A stretch of DNA of 64,000 bases from Gammaproteobacteria bacterium (GCA_014075255.1 CP046178.1:1630894-1694893), one strand, 5' to 3'. Numbered from the stretch's first letter, positions 17,166 through 27,060 are shown. Numbers and translations: made by a program. The notes: generated from the sequence alone by a model not told the origin.

Positions 17166-19685
17166 ATGAAAAAGTTTTTGGCTTATGCCATTCTTTTTGT
17201 TTGCATCTGCTCATTCGCTAAAGCAGAGGAAAATGCAAACCCAGAATCAGGAAATAACTCAGACGCTCCATCAGAGTTTAAGCATTTAGTCGACACTGAA
17301 GTAACCCATCAAGACACTAGCATTAAAGTTAAACCAGGTGCTCCGCCAGGATTCGAAGACTTAGCCAATCCGCAAACAACTGCAGTGGACGTGTACTATG
17401 GAGATCGCTTAGTGGGCACTACACTTGCAACCTACACACCCGAAACTATTGAATTTGATTACCCAGAGGAAATAGTTTCATTAATTCCCCGTATTGAAAA
17501 TTTTGAAGCAGTGCAAGAAGCTTTAAGTGGCCCACTAGAAACAAATGCTGATAAATTATGCCTAACTGAAATACAACGTGATTGTGGTTTTTTAGAACCT
17601 GCAGTTGCCGGCATCATCTTTGATGAAGGCTACTTTAGACTAACCGTTTTTATCAATGCTTATTATCTAGAGAATCAAAATATTGCATACAGTAAGTTTA
17701 TACCAGAATCGGAAACTGGTTTTTCCACTATCGGCTCTAACAATATTAGCTTTAGCGGCAATGACAATGAAGACAACTACACATTCGCTTCAAGTGAAAT
17801 TTTTGGCTACAAACAATCTAGATTTCGTTTTGACTGGGACCTGTCAAACACAAAAAATATATCTGTAAATAATATCTCATTACAAAATGATAAATCTGTA
17901 TGGACATCTGAAGCAGGTGTGTTTAAGTCATCCACTAGAAATTCTAGCTTTTATAATGAAATAGAGTTATTAGGTGCTAGACTTTATTCTTCAACCAACA
18001 CTCGTACAGACTTAGATTATTCCTATAGCACAGATATATTTCTGTTCTTATCAAGTCCAAGTGTTGTAGAAATATATAAGGATGAGAAATTAGCTGCTGC
18101 ACAAGAATATGAAGCAGGTAACCAACAAATTGATACCAGACACCTACCAAATGGATCCTATCCTATAACTCTTCGTATTACTGATTCCCAAGGAGTCACT
18201 AGGGAAGAAGAATATTTCTTTGCTAAGACCGAACTTTTACCACCCAAAGATCAACCACTATATTTTGCGGAACTAGGGAAAATTGGTGAGTCTGAACAAG
18301 ACAATTTATTCCCTAAATTTATCGACAAATATTTTGGCAGAGCTGGGGCTTCATATAGATTACAAGATAATTTAGGAGCAAATTTTGAATTATTGCAGAG
18401 CTCTGATATAGGTGTCATTCAAGGTGGAGGGGTTTACTTAGGAAATCAATATAATATTCAATCCAATCTTATGTACAGCAATGAAGGAGACTGGGGAATT
18501 GATTTAAATGGTCAAATGAAAAAATTCGGCAGTCAATTTAATCTTAATTATAGAAAAGTAGACAATAACGATGAAAGTAATTTTGAAAATGAAATTTCAA
18601 TTATCCCTCAAAGTTTTACCCAAGCATCTTTTTCTGCCAGCAGGGCGTTTGCAGGCGGCACAATAAATTTTCGGGCACGCCAAAATAAACGTGGTGAAAA
18701 TGATTCTGTAGATTCTATTGGATTACAATATAGAAGACCTATATATAGAAAAAATCGCTATCAAATTAATTTTAATACGAGTGGGTTTATTGAAGATGAC
18801 GACATGTCTATAAACCTAGGTCTTACATTCACTCGCTCAGCAAATAGTTTTCAACTAAGCAGTAACACCCGATATACCTATGAAGACAATAACGGAATCA
18901 CTGATAGCGATGTCGAATATTTTGGCAATGCAGTTTATTCAGATCAGGACCCTACATTTGGAAAATATAGCCTTGGGTTGCACGTCAATGACACGGTAAG
19001 CAGCAAGTCTGTTGGTGCTAGAGCACGCTCCCAATCCTCCTTAGGTAAAATGGATCTGCTGCTTGAAAACATAGACAATGAAACTTCAGATGATATAACT
19101 CGCTATCTAGGCAATGCTAGCTTCAGCATCTTCAGTAGTGACAAAAAACTTGCCTGGGGTGGAGAACAGAGAGCAGACTCAGGAGTGATCATTGAGCTAG
19201 AAAGTGATGCCACGGACTCACCATTTGAAGTATTTGTGAATCGCCAACCCTATGGTTACGCTGAAACTGGGAAATCTACCGTTATTGCATTACGTAGCTA
19301 TAATGAATATGAAATTCAAATTAAACCAAGAGGTGATGAAATTGTACACTTCGATGATCGAGTAAGAAGGGTAACCTTATATCCTGGAAATGTAGAAACC
19401 TTAAGCTGGGAAGTTAGCCCGATAACCATCTTGATCTCCAATGCAGTATCTGAGGATGGCTCCCCGGTAGAATTTGCCAAATTTGAAAACACCATTAACT
19501 TTGCGGCAACCGATGCTGGTGGATGGTTCCAAATTGAAATCGCTGACCGAGAGCCATTAGTTCTATCCAAGCAAGGCAAACCGCTATGCGAAATAGTCCT
19601 TCCGGAATTCGAAGTGCAACAAGGTGTCGCATTTTTAGATGAAATTGTTTGCAGCCCTATTCAGGACTTACCAAAATCACAATAG
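17166..19685 (+). CDS. Outer-membrane usher, CS1/TcfC type
   Basis: An 839-residue usher with a signal peptide (MKKFLAYAILFVCICSFAKA). The N-terminal domain includes the paired Cys region CLTEIQRDCGFLEP. The central part is a beta-barrel rich in alternating polar/aromatic strands. The segment VEIYKDEKLAAAQEYEAG followed by IDTRHLPNGSYPITLRITD is typical of the CS1-pilus (CooC/TcfC) usher group. Ushers export and assemble pilin subunits delivered by the chaperone. It begins 17 bases after the chaperone stop and ends overlapping by 29 bases the convergent pilin-like gene. I am confident of the role, less of the exact clade. Confidence 0.85.
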   Translation: MKKFLAYAILFVCICSFAKAEENANPESGNNSDAPSEFKHLVDTEVTHQDTSIKVKPGAPPGFEDLANPQTTAVDVYYGDRLVGTTLATYTPETIEFDYPEEIVSLIPRIENFEAVQEALSGPLETNADKLCLTEIQRDCGFLEPAVAGIIFDEGYFRLTVFINAYYLENQNIAYSKFIPESETGFSTIGSNNISFSGNDNEDNYTFASSEIFGYKQSRFRFDWDLSNTKNISVNNISLQNDKSVWTSEAGVFKSSTRNSSFYNEIELLGARLYSSTNTRTDLDYSYSTDIFLFLSSPSVVEIYKDEKLAAAQEYEAGNQQIDTRHLPNGSYPITLRITDSQGVTREEEYFFAKTELLPPKDQPLYFAELGKIGESEQDNLFPKFIDKYFGRAGASYRLQDNLGANFELLQSSDIGVIQGGGVYLGNQYNIQSNLMYSNEGDWGIDLNGQMKKFGSQFNLNYRKVDNNDESNFENEISIIPQSFTQASFSASRAFAGGTINFRARQNKRGENDSVDSIGLQYRRPIYRKNRYQINFNTSGFIEDDDMSINLGLTFTRSANSFQLSSNTRYTYEDNNGITDSDVEYFGNAVYSDQDPTFGKYSLGLHVNDTVSSKSVGARARSQSSLGKMDLLLENIDNETSDDITRYLGNASFSIFSSDKKLAWGGEQRADSGVIIELESDATDSPFEVFVNRQPYGYAETGKSTVIALRSYNEYEIQIKPRGDEIVHFDDRVRRVTLYPGNVETLSWEVSPITILISNAVSEDGSPVEFAKFENTINFAATDAGGWFQIEIADREPLVLSKQGKPLCEIVLPEFEVQQGVAFLDEIVCSPIQDLPKSQ

Positions 19686-20139
19686 TGGCAGAGTATCTTC
19701 CAGCAGCTGCAGCTCGAATATTAGATTCTCGAACGATTAGTGAAAGATTTGCGCTTAGGCGCCTGCACGTTCCGTCAGCTCTCAACCTACGTCCGCGTTG
19801 CCCTGTAAGCGCTTGCCCAGGTCTTAATTCCTCGCGCCCATTGGTTCGTGGTCTATCATTGAAAAATAATCGATAGGCAATACTATTTAATCCATCCTTT
19901 AATGCGAATGATCCAGCATGCGTATCACCATTTACCGTTACGCTATAAGGTCCACGTGGCCGTAAGCCAACACATATATTCTGATTAGCAGTGATATTAC
20001 CTGAATTTAAAGCCCACCTTCCCAATGAAAAGGTTTTGAGCTCTGAGACAATAATTTGGGCATGCACTTGTGGCACAAATGCAGCACAAGTTGCCAATAC
20101 GATAAAGAATCTAGCTATATGTTTTTGAAATATTAACAA
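19657..20139 (-). CDS. Pilin-like secreted protein, copy 3
   Basis: A 160-residue exported protein with a signal peptide ending near VHAQ. It shares a plan with the two genes upstream of it on the same strand: a first strand IIVSELKTFSLGRW, a Cys (NQNICVGL), then YSVTVNGDTHAGSFALKDGLNSIAYRLFFND, a second Cys (DGTCRRL) and a last strand GRYSATIVILVSPE. This is the usual layout of usher-pathway subunits or spore-coat-U/DUF4402-type proteins. Its 3' end overlaps the usher 3' end by 29 bases. The basic C-terminal half differs from the other two, so it could be a minor or tip subunit. Confidence 0.72.
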   Translation of the reverse strand: MLIFQKHIARFFIVLATCAAFVPQVHAQIIVSELKTFSLGRWALNSGNITANQNICVGLRPRGPYSVTVNGDTHAGSFALKDGLNSIAYRLFFNDRPRTNGREELRPGQALTGQRGRRLRADGTCRRLSANLSLIVRESNIRAAAAGRYSATIVILVSPE

Positions 20140-20183
20140 GATACGCCTACGTTTAACGCATGACCTGCGTTTAAAACACTAGG

Positions 20184-20810
20184 CTATAGAGGCATTACTA
20201 GTAAAGTCAAGACTCCAGTGTATGAACCACCAATTGCACCCGTCAATTGAGCTGAAGGAATTCTAACTTCTAGATTTGCATTAGGCGGACGCCGCGGATT
20301 ACCAAACCAATTTAATGGTGTATCACAAGGTGCGCCACCAAAAATGAAGGAAAACGCATAGTTGTATAGAAAATCTCTCCAGAAACCAGTTTGACTTCCA
20401 AGTATTGAACCTGGTGACACTATTGTTGAACCAGTTGTGCCTGTTTGGTCATTCCAACTCACATCGTAATAAATTTGGTCTAAACCATTGGTAATAGTAA
20501 AAGCTGATGGATCAAATGCATCCCCATCACCCGAAGCAACAATGGCATAACCTTGAAACCAATCTGATTTACCAATACAGATATCTTGATCTAATGCTAA
20601 GTCACCATCACCCGCCACCCATGGACCAAAATTCACTGGCTGTAAGCCAGAAATTTGAATGATATTGCCTGAGGTCACCGAGATATCTACAGAACCAGTA
20701 GATGCATATAGATCTATCGTACCCTGTGTAGTGGCAGAGAATGTTGAGCTAGAAAATACAACTAGCACAAACATTAGAATTGCAGATTTGATAATGAGCT
20801 TTAATCGCAT
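20184..20810 (-). CDS. Pilin-like secreted protein, copy 2
   Basis: A 208-residue exported protein with a signal peptide (ILMFVLVVFSSSTFSA). The body shows the same motif order as its neighbours: VDISVTSGNIIQISGLQPVNFGPW, DQDICIGKSDWFQGYAIVASG, FTITNGLDQIYYDVSWND, a second Cys (GGAPCDTPL) and the closing strand GGSYTGVLTLLVMPL. Two cysteines in each of copies 2 and 3 suggest a disulphide. It lies 44 bases upstream of copy 3 in the same transcript. It is likely a subunit for the chaperone-usher pair encoded opposite. Confidence 0.72.
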   Translation of the reverse strand: MRLKLIIKSAILMFVLVVFSSSTFSATTQGTIDLYASTGSVDISVTSGNIIQISGLQPVNFGPWVAGDGDLALDQDICIGKSDWFQGYAIVASGDGDAFDPSAFTITNGLDQIYYDVSWNDQTGTTGSTIVSPGSILGSQTGFWRDFLYNYAFSFIFGGAPCDTPLNWFGNPRRPPNANLEVRIPSAQLTGAIGGSYTGVLTLLVMPL

Positions 20811-20884
20811 TTTATTTCAACTAGATTTGTGAAAAATAAGTGCTGCCAATCGGAAACTGACAGCACTCTAGATCTTCAAAAAAA

Positions 20885-21448
20885 TTAACGAGGTGCTACA
20901 GTGATTGATAATTCATCAATGTAGGTCGCCGCAGGAACTTCTGACCAGCCATTTAGAGTAGGGCTTGGATCATTTTCCGGAATTGAAATCGAAATGAGTG
21001 CGTTACTACCAGCAATACCGCAACTAGTGCTAGAAGTATCAGCGCCAGTGAAGTTTACTGCTGCAGCACCATGATCCATATCAGTAGCAGTTACTACCAC
21101 TCCATCATCAAAGGTGACGTCATATACAATGTCATTTGTTCCGTCAGATAAAAAGAAGTCCGTTCCCGAACCATTATCGCTAGACATTGTTACTTCATAG
21201 TCTGCACTGCCGTTGCGATAAACGCATGCAGGGGTACTTGCAGTGGTAGCTGAACCAAATGTGTTGGTAAGACCCGTCATGCCAATGAGGCCGCTGATTT
21301 GTACTAAATCACCCACATCAACTATAATATCTACGGTACCTTCTGATGTTGTATCTAAAGGTCCATCTGCAGTTACTGCAAACGAATTACCCGCAAATGC
21401 GATAAGTCCAGCAGCCGTCAATCCTTTAACTAATTTATTCATTTCCAT
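20885..21448 (-). CDS. Pilin-like secreted protein, copy 1 (likely major subunit)
   Basis: A 187-residue exported protein. The start ATG (21448) has AAGGA eight bases upstream. The signal peptide MNKLVKGLTAAGLIAFAGNSFA is followed by a small-residue-rich, acidic body with the family pattern: VDIIVDVGDLVQISGL, ACVYRNGSADYEVTMSS, FFLSDGTNDIVYDVTFDD, SCGIAGSNALISISIPEND and the last strand ATYIDELSITVAPR. It is first in the three-gene set and has the strongest translation signal, so it may be the major pilin. That ranking is inference. Confidence 0.75.
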   Translation of the reverse strand: MEMNKLVKGLTAAGLIAFAGNSFAVTADGPLDTTSEGTVDIIVDVGDLVQISGLIGMTGLTNTFGSATTASTPACVYRNGSADYEVTMSSDNGSGTDFFLSDGTNDIVYDVTFDDGVVVTATDMDHGAAAVNFTGADTSSTSCGIAGSNALISISIPENDPSPTLNGWSEVPAATYIDELSITVAPR

Positions 21449-21755
21449 CTTTACAATCCTTATATAAGTTTAAAATTTTTCCCAAATCACTTTGGTGTTA
21501 AAATCTTTTTTCTGCTGAGTTCCCTACGAATGGGTTCAAATCACAGATCAATGAGCTAAAGTATATCTTTATATTTTAATTTAGATTATCTCGCCCGATA
21601 AGATAAAGCGCTTTAGTTACAAGAGGTTACGGCACTCGCTAAAGTGTTGAGGTGGGTCTAAAAGTGACAAATTTGGTCCATTATTTTTACTGCAAACGTG
21701 AGCAGCATCACTGATGATTTACAGTTGTTAACAACAATAAGGAAAATTATTGTAG
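21449..21755. other. Divergent intergenic region upstream of pilin-like genes
   Basis: These 307 bases separate the pilin-like operon from the small membrane protein gene. They contain the promoter region for both directions, a TTATCT/AGATAA inverted repeat (about 21588-21608) and the short palindrome TTGTTAACAA near 21726. I found no gene and no recognisable riboswitch; a c-di-GMP riboswitch was considered but its core is not visible. Confidence 0.4.
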
Positions 21756-22067
21756 ATGAATATAATTAAAGAGCTAGGAGCACTACGATTAATACTCGTT
21801 GCTAGTGCATTGATTATTGCTTTTTTATCACCCGAACCAGGCACTTCTGTAGATCTTGATGGTTGGGGAATAATACCCACTGCTGTTATCCCTGCCGCCA
21901 CACCTCTAATATTCATGGTATTGATGTTTGACTTTATGATGTGTCGTATTCGCATGTCGGATGAAGCTGTTCGCGAAAAATTCAGCACAATCGGATATAT
22001 AGAATTAGCAGCAGCGCTTTTCTTATTAATAATGTGGCTGCCATTCTTTTTAGCCATTGGTCGCTAA
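21756..22067 (+). CDS. Small three-helix membrane protein, function unknown
   Basis: A 103-residue protein with three predicted membrane helices: LRLILVASALIIAFLS, VIPAATPLIFMVLMFDFMMC and LAAALFLLIMWLPFFLAIG. It starts at ATG 21756, with AAGGAAAA about ten bases upstream. The loop after the second helix, RIRMSDEAVREKF, is charged and probably cytoplasmic. I recognise the general look of a conserved proteobacterial membrane protein but not a named family. It sits 22 bases before the SpmAB-like gene and may be co-transcribed with it. Confidence 0.6.
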   Translation: MNIIKELGALRLILVASALIIAFLSPEPGTSVDLDGWGIIPTAVIPAATPLIFMVLMFDFMMCRIRMSDEAVREKFSTIGYIELAAALFLLIMWLPFFLAIGR

Positions 22068-22089
22068 AAAGTAACCCTCCAAAACACAA

Positions 22090-23321
22090 ATGGTACTCAA
22101 TTACATCTGGATTGGTTTTTTTATTGCAGCATTTATCAGCTGCATTTTTCAGCATTCATTAAAGACAATAGCGCTATCTTTGCACAAGTTGTGCAAGCAA
22201 CATTTGATATGGCGAGTTTAAGTGTTGAAATTGCACTCGGCCTCGTGGGTGTACTGTGTTTATGGTTAGGTTTTTTCACTATTGCTGAGCGAGCTGGATT
22301 TGTAGAGTTACTAACGAAAGCATTTCGACCTTTGTTTAAAAAACTTATGCCGGAAGTGCCCAGTGATCATCCTGCGATTGGTTCCGTCACCATGAACATG
22401 GCTGCCAATATGTTGGGCCTAGACAACGCCGCAACACCGCTTGGCCTTAAAGCCATGCAAGATCTGCAAGACTTAAACCCTGAAAAAGATACTGCAAGCA
22501 ATGCACAAATATTATTCTTAGTTTTAAACACTTCTTCTGTCACATTATTGCCCGTTACCATTTTTCTGTTTCGTGCCCAACAAGGCTCGGTTGATCCAAC
22601 GGCCGTATTTATTCCTATTTTATTAACCACCTGCGCATCCACTTTGGCGGGCCTATTAATAGTTGCCTACATTCAGAGACTGAGTTTATTCAATAAAACT
22701 ATATTTCTTTATGCTTCAGGATTATTAGCTGTAATTGGGTTGTTACTCATGTTCCTGCTCAATAGCAATTCAGCCTCATTAGCAGAACGTTCTAGCTTTT
22801 TGGGCAACGTACTCTTGCTACTGGTAATCATTTCGTTTTTAACCATGGGTTTTCTTCGCAAAGTAAATGTATATGACGCCTTTATCGATGGTGCCAAACA
22901 AGGTTTTGACGTGGCCTTAAAAATTATCCCTTACTTAGTGGCCATGTTAGTGGCGATTGGAATGTTACGTGCCAGCTTAGTGTTAGATGCAGTATTAGCA
23001 GGTATTGAAAAGATCGTGATTGCCCTGGGATTAAATCCAGACTTTATTGCAGCACTACCCACAGCATTAATGCGACCCTTTTCAGGTAGTGGTGCTCGCG
23101 CCATGATGCTAGAGACCATGAACACGTATGGTGTAGATTCATTTGCTGCAAATGTTTCCGCCATAGTGCAAGGTAGTACAGAAACTACCTTTTATGTATT
23201 AGCAGTATATTTTGGTAGTGTCGGCATTAAACGCGTACGCCATGCTATAGGCTGTGGTTTATTTGCAGATTTTGTTGGCATTACAGCGGCAATATTTGTT
23301 GGTTATTGGTTTTTTTCATAA
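22090..23321 (+). CDS. Fused SpmA/SpmB nucleoside-recognition membrane protein, N-terminal frameshift
   Basis: A many-helix membrane protein with two nucleoside-recognition (Gate) domains, corresponding to Bacillus SpmA and SpmB joined in one chain. Conserved stretches are MNMAANMLGLDNAATPLGLKAM in the first half and LPTALMRPFSGSGARAMMLE and QGSTETTFYVLAVYFGSVG in the second. Proteobacterial members are widespread and not linked to spores; transport is suspected. The open frame from GTG 22191 lacks the first helix. That helix (MVLNYIWIGFFIAAFI) is encoded from ATG 22090 in another frame. Adding one T to the T5 run at 22145-22149 would join them, so the start is probably 22090 with a frameshift or sequencing error. 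Confidence 0.82.
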
Positions 23322-23397
23322 ATATTAGTAGCCAATTACTACCAACCTCTCAGAACCAACTTTATAATAGATATTTTGTAATAAGCTGAGGTCCGCA

Positions 23398-24339
23398 ATG
23401 GCTAAATACAGAATGAGTTTGCCTCAACTATCTGGCGATCTATTTCTTACCGACGGAGGAATAGAAACTACCATGCTATTTCATGAAGGTTTAGATCTGC
23501 CACACTTTGCTGCATTTACTTTATTAAATGAACCAAAAGGACAAGCAGCCCTTACAAAATATTTTCATAATCACTGTGCAATTGCAGCTAAATATAAAGT
23601 CGGATTTATTTTAGAAGCTGTTACTTGGCGTGCCAGTTTAGATTGGGCTGAAAAACTAGGTTATTCTAAGCCTGGCTTAGATGAAATGTTACATAAAGCA
23701 GTAGAGTTCTTAATGCCTTTTAGAGAGGAATACGAGAATGAACAATCGAAAATGGTATTAAGCGGCTGCATCGGTCCACGCGGTGACGGCTATGTGCCAG
23801 GCGAGTTAATGTCAATTGATGAAGCCGAAGACTACCACTCCATGCAAATTGAAACTCTCAGCAAAACTTCAGCAGATATGTTGACCGTGCTCACGCTTAA
23901 CTACGTTGACGAAGCCATTGGTATTGCGCGAGCAGCAAAGGCACACAATATGCCAGCCGTTATTTCGTTTACTGTTGAAACAGATGGCAAACTGCCTACA
24001 GGCCAAAGTTTAAGAGATGCCATTGAACAAGTAGAGACAGAAACGGATCAATCCCCTATTTATTATAAAATTAATTGCGCTCACCCAAGTCATTTTGAAA
24101 ATATTATTTCAACTGGCGAACCTTGGTTAGATAAAATTAGAAGTCTGCGTGCAAATGCTTCAAGTTGTAGTCATGCTGAACTAGATGAAGCAGAAGTACT
24201 GGATGAAGGCAATCCTGAAGAACTTGGTCATCAATACCGTCAGTTAAGAGAGTATCTACCGAATCTAAATGTACTTGGTGGTTGCTGCGGTACAGATCAC
24301 CGTCATATAGAAGCAATCTGCAAAGCCTGTGTAAATTAA
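23398..24339 (+). CDS. Homocysteine S-methyltransferase family protein
   Basis: A 313-residue Pfam S-methyl_trans domain protein. Homocysteine/zinc-site cysteines are visible as Cys in KINCAHP and the GGCCGTDHRHI motif near the C-terminus. The N-terminus FLTDGGIETTMLFHEG matches the barrel start of MmuM/BHMT-like enzymes. Such enzymes transfer a methyl group from S-methylmethionine, betaine or similar to homocysteine; the donor here is not evident. GAGG lies 8 bases before the ATG. metK and ahcY are about 31 kb away in this window. Confidence 0.88.
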   Translation: MAKYRMSLPQLSGDLFLTDGGIETTMLFHEGLDLPHFAAFTLLNEPKGQAALTKYFHNHCAIAAKYKVGFILEAVTWRASLDWAEKLGYSKPGLDEMLHKAVEFLMPFREEYENEQSKMVLSGCIGPRGDGYVPGELMSIDEAEDYHSMQIETLSKTSADMLTVLTLNYVDEAIGIARAAKAHNMPAVISFTVETDGKLPTGQSLRDAIEQVETETDQSPIYYKINCAHPSHFENIISTGEPWLDKIRSLRANASSCSHAELDEAEVLDEGNPEELGHQYRQLREYLPNLNVLGGCCGTDHRHIEAICKACVN

Positions 24340-24347
24340 AGAATATT

Positions 24348-24902
24348 TTATTCTTTTAGTAATTTAGCAATCAGCTTTTCAATCTTTTTAGCGCGACGAT
24401 CACCTTCGTGAGTTTCGCCAATAAAGCCTTTTCGAATATTGCCTTGCTTATCGACAATATAGTACGACGGCCAATATCTATTGCGCAGTGCGCGCCAATA
24501 AGCCTTGTTATTATCCATCATCACTGGATGGTGTAATTCAAAATCTTCAATTTTTTTAACTACGTTCTCACGCTCTTTCTCGTGATCAAATTCTGGAGTA
24601 TGGATACCTATAACAGTGAAATCTTGATCAGAAAATTTTTCTTCTACACTCCTCAACCATGGAAACGAGTTGTAACAATTCCAACAACCGTAGGTCCAGA
24701 CATCGATCAAAACCACCTTGCCTCGTAAATCACTTGAACTTAGTGGTTTTGAGTTAAGCCATGCTGCCTCATCAATTTGCGTAAACTCAGGCATGGTGGC
24801 TGGCGGATTAACTTGTTTTGCATAAACCACGGCACTTAAGAGCAAAGTTAAGCTCAACAGTGCAACTATATATAGACGTTTTGTTATATGTGTCTTAATC
24901 AT
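24348..24902 (-). CDS. TlpA-like thioredoxin-fold protein
   Basis: A 184-residue protein with an N-terminal signal or anchor (LYIVALLSLTLLLSAVVYA) and a redoxin domain. The active site is the CxxC motif in VWTYGCWNCYNSFPWL, followed by the TlpA-like sequence FTVIGIHTPEFDHEKE and the cis-proline region RYWPSYYIVDKQGN. It probably acts as a periplasmic thiol reductant, but no client is nearby. It is the last gene of a purE-purK-oxidoreductase-tlpA run, 15 bases after the oxidoreductase stop. Confidence 0.87.
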   Translation of the reverse strand: MIKTHITKRLYIVALLSLTLLLSAVVYAKQVNPPATMPEFTQIDEAAWLNSKPLSSSDLRGKVVLIDVWTYGCWNCYNSFPWLRSVEEKFSDQDFTVIGIHTPEFDHEKERENVVKKIEDFELHHPVMMDNNKAYWRALRNRYWPSYYIVDKQGNIRKGFIGETHEGDRRAKKIEKLIAKLLKE

Positions 24903-24917
24903 TATTAAATCTCCACC

Positions 24918-25904
24918 TTAAATTTCAACCAGTACTCGGCCTCGAATTTCATTATTTAATAGTTTTTCAAATACCATTGGTAAATTATCGAGATTAGTTG
25001 TCTGCGTTTTTATTTTCGCTATATGTTCTGGGTGAAGGTCATCACCTAGCCGACTCCATATTTGTTTTCTAAGTAATTGTGGGCAATTAGACGAGCTTAC
25101 CCCCAATAAGTTCACCCCGCGAATAATAAATGGCATTGCTGAAAGCTTAAACTTTACACCACCTGCAATACCCACACTAACAACATTTCCCCAAGGTTTA
25201 CTGGCACGTACCAACGCGCTCAAGGTATCGCCACCTACATTATCTATCGCGCCTGCCCAACGTGTTTTTTCTAATACTCCGCTGCCAATTTGTATTTTTT
25301 CGCGTGCAACAACTTTACTCGCTCCTAGCTCATACAAATATTCATGCGCATCTTGACTACCAGTTACTGCAATGGTTTCGTAACCTAATTTATGTAACAA
25401 ATCGATAGCAAAGCTTCCAACACCACCACTGGCGCCTGTCACTACAATAGGGCCATCTTCTATTTGTTGGTTATTTTGTTGTAACAGATGAATACTCAGT
25501 GCCGCAGTAAATCCTGCAGTACCTATAATCATCGTTTGAGCAAGCGTCAAACCGTTTGGTAATGGCACCACCCAGTCTGCTGGAACGCGTGCAAATTCTG
25601 CGTAGCCACCATCATGGGTTTCGCTTAAGCCGCTACCATTTACAAGTACTTGGTCGCCTTGCCCAAAATCACTACTAGCTGATTCAACTACTTCACCAGC
25701 CAGATCTATTCCACCCACTAAGGGTGATCGCCTAAGAATTTGAGCTTTACCCGTACCTGCTAACGCGTCTTTATAATTAACACTTGAGTACTTGACGCGA
25801 ATGACCACTTCGCCTTCGCAAAGATCATCGATACTAAGTTGCTCTATCCCCGAACGAGTGTGTTGTTGATCTGAAAATATTCGAAATGCTGGAAATTTTT
25901 TCAT
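24918..25904 (-). CDS. acuI: YhdH/AcuI-type quinone oxidoreductase (MDR superfamily)
   Basis: A 328-residue zinc-independent medium-chain dehydrogenase of the YhdH/YhfP group, some of which reduce acryloyl-CoA with NADPH. The N-terminal domain has VNYKDALAGTGKAQILRRSPLVGGIDLAGEV. The nucleotide-binding motif is VTGASGGVGSFAIDLLHKLGY. The later sequence TRWAGAIDNVGGDTLSALV is also typical. The gene follows purK by 17 bases and precedes the TlpA-like gene. Acryloyl-CoA reductase activity is a family-based suggestion only. Confidence 0.82.
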   Translation of the reverse strand: MKKFPAFRIFSDQQHTRSGIEQLSIDDLCEGEVVIRVKYSSVNYKDALAGTGKAQILRRSPLVGGIDLAGEVVESASSDFGQGDQVLVNGSGLSETHDGGYAEFARVPADWVVPLPNGLTLAQTMIIGTAGFTAALSIHLLQQNNQQIEDGPIVVTGASGGVGSFAIDLLHKLGYETIAVTGSQDAHEYLYELGASKVVAREKIQIGSGVLEKTRWAGAIDNVGGDTLSALVRASKPWGNVVSVGIAGGVKFKLSAMPFIIRGVNLLGVSSSNCPQLLRKQIWSRLGDDLHPEHIAKIKTQTTNLDNLPMVFEKLLNNEIRGRVLVEI

Positions 25905-25921
25905 GTAGATAAATTTTGAAG

Positions 25922-27055
25922 CTATTCTGTCGAAAGCACCACGAAGGAATTCATTGCATTAGTCAGTGTATCCGTACCTTGTTCGGCAAGGTAGTTAAAA
26001 TGACCCATTTTCCTACCAACACGAGCTTGATGTTTACCATATAGATGTAATTTTACGTTCTTTGTCAAAATGCGCGACCAATCTGGTTGCTCGTCTTGTG
26101 CATTCCAAAGATCTCCCAAAATATTCACCATAGATACAGCACTATGTGCTTGTGGGTTTCCAAGCGGCAAACCACATATTGCCCTTACTTGTTGTTCAAA
26201 TTGCGAGGTATAACAAGCATCCATCGTATAATGTCCGCTGTTGTGTGTACGTGGCGCCATCTCATTAAAAAACAAGTTGCCATCATTATCAATAAAAAAC
26301 TCAACTGCAAGTACACCACAATAATCTAAATTCTCAGCAATTTTTTGCGCGTGTGATTTAGCTAAGTTTTGAACATCTTCACTTACCTTTGCCGGTACCG
26401 TACTGGTAAACAAAATTCCATCTTTATGCACATTCTCTGCAACAGGAAAAAAGCTAAGTTCTTTAGTAGTGGAACGCGCAAGCACAACTGAAACCTCAGA
26501 CTTAAGCGTAATCTTTTTCTCTAACACACATTCAACATTATCTAATGTATTCCACTGATCAATGCATTCTTGTATTGTGTTAACCACTGCTTGGCCTTTA
26601 CCGTCATAACCTAAGCGAGTTGTTTTTAATATCATCGGTGATGCTAAGTCTGCAAATGCTTGCTCTATATCCTGTGTATTACTAACCGCATAATAAGGTG
26701 TAGGTGGGATTTTGAGTGACAGTGCAAATTGTTTTTCTTTAATGCGGTCTTGTGCGAGCTCTAAGGCACGCGCATTTGGAGACACTAAACAAGCTTTACC
26801 AAGATGTTCAAACACTTCTGCAGGCACATTTTCAAATTCAGTAGTAATTACAGAACACTCTTGCGCTAATGCCTTTAGAGAATGTGCGTCATCGTATTTA
26901 GCTTGCAGATGCAGATGAGCAATTTCACCCGCGGGACTCGAAGAATTTGGGTCAAGCACAATGACTCTATAGCCCATTGAAGTAGCAGCATGCACAAACA
27001 TCCGGCCAAGCTGACCGCCGCCTAACATGCCAAGAGTTGCGCCAGGTAAAATCAT
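25922..27055 (-). CDS. purK: 5-(carboxyamino)imidazole ribonucleotide synthase
   Basis: A 377-residue ATP-grasp enzyme of purine synthesis, making N5-CAIR from AIR, bicarbonate and ATP. The N-terminal motif LGMLGGGQLGRMF, the ATP-grasp loop KTTRLGYDGKGQ and the metal-binding EMAPRTHNSGHYT are all present. It starts 5 bases after purE, its pathway partner. The length and C-terminus are normal. Confidence 0.96.
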   Translation of the reverse strand: MILPGATLGMLGGGQLGRMFVHAATSMGYRVIVLDPNSSSPAGEIAHLHLQAKYDDAHSLKALAQECSVITTEFENVPAEVFEHLGKACLVSPNARALELAQDRIKEKQFALSLKIPPTPYYAVSNTQDIEQAFADLASPMILKTTRLGYDGKGQAVVNTIQECIDQWNTLDNVECVLEKKITLKSEVSVVLARSTTKELSFFPVAENVHKDGILFTSTVPAKVSEDVQNLAKSHAQKIAENLDYCGVLAVEFFIDNDGNLFFNEMAPRTHNSGHYTMDACYTSQFEQQVRAICGLPLGNPQAHSAVSMVNILGDLWNAQDEQPDWSRILTKNVKLHLYGKHQARVGRKMGHFNYLAEQGTDTLTNAMNSFVVLSTE

Positions 27056-27060
27056 GCGTA

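Noticed and set aside
21449-21755. Cyclic-di-GMP riboswitch before the pilin-like genes
   Set aside because: No GEMM core or tetraloop-receptor elements seen on either strand.
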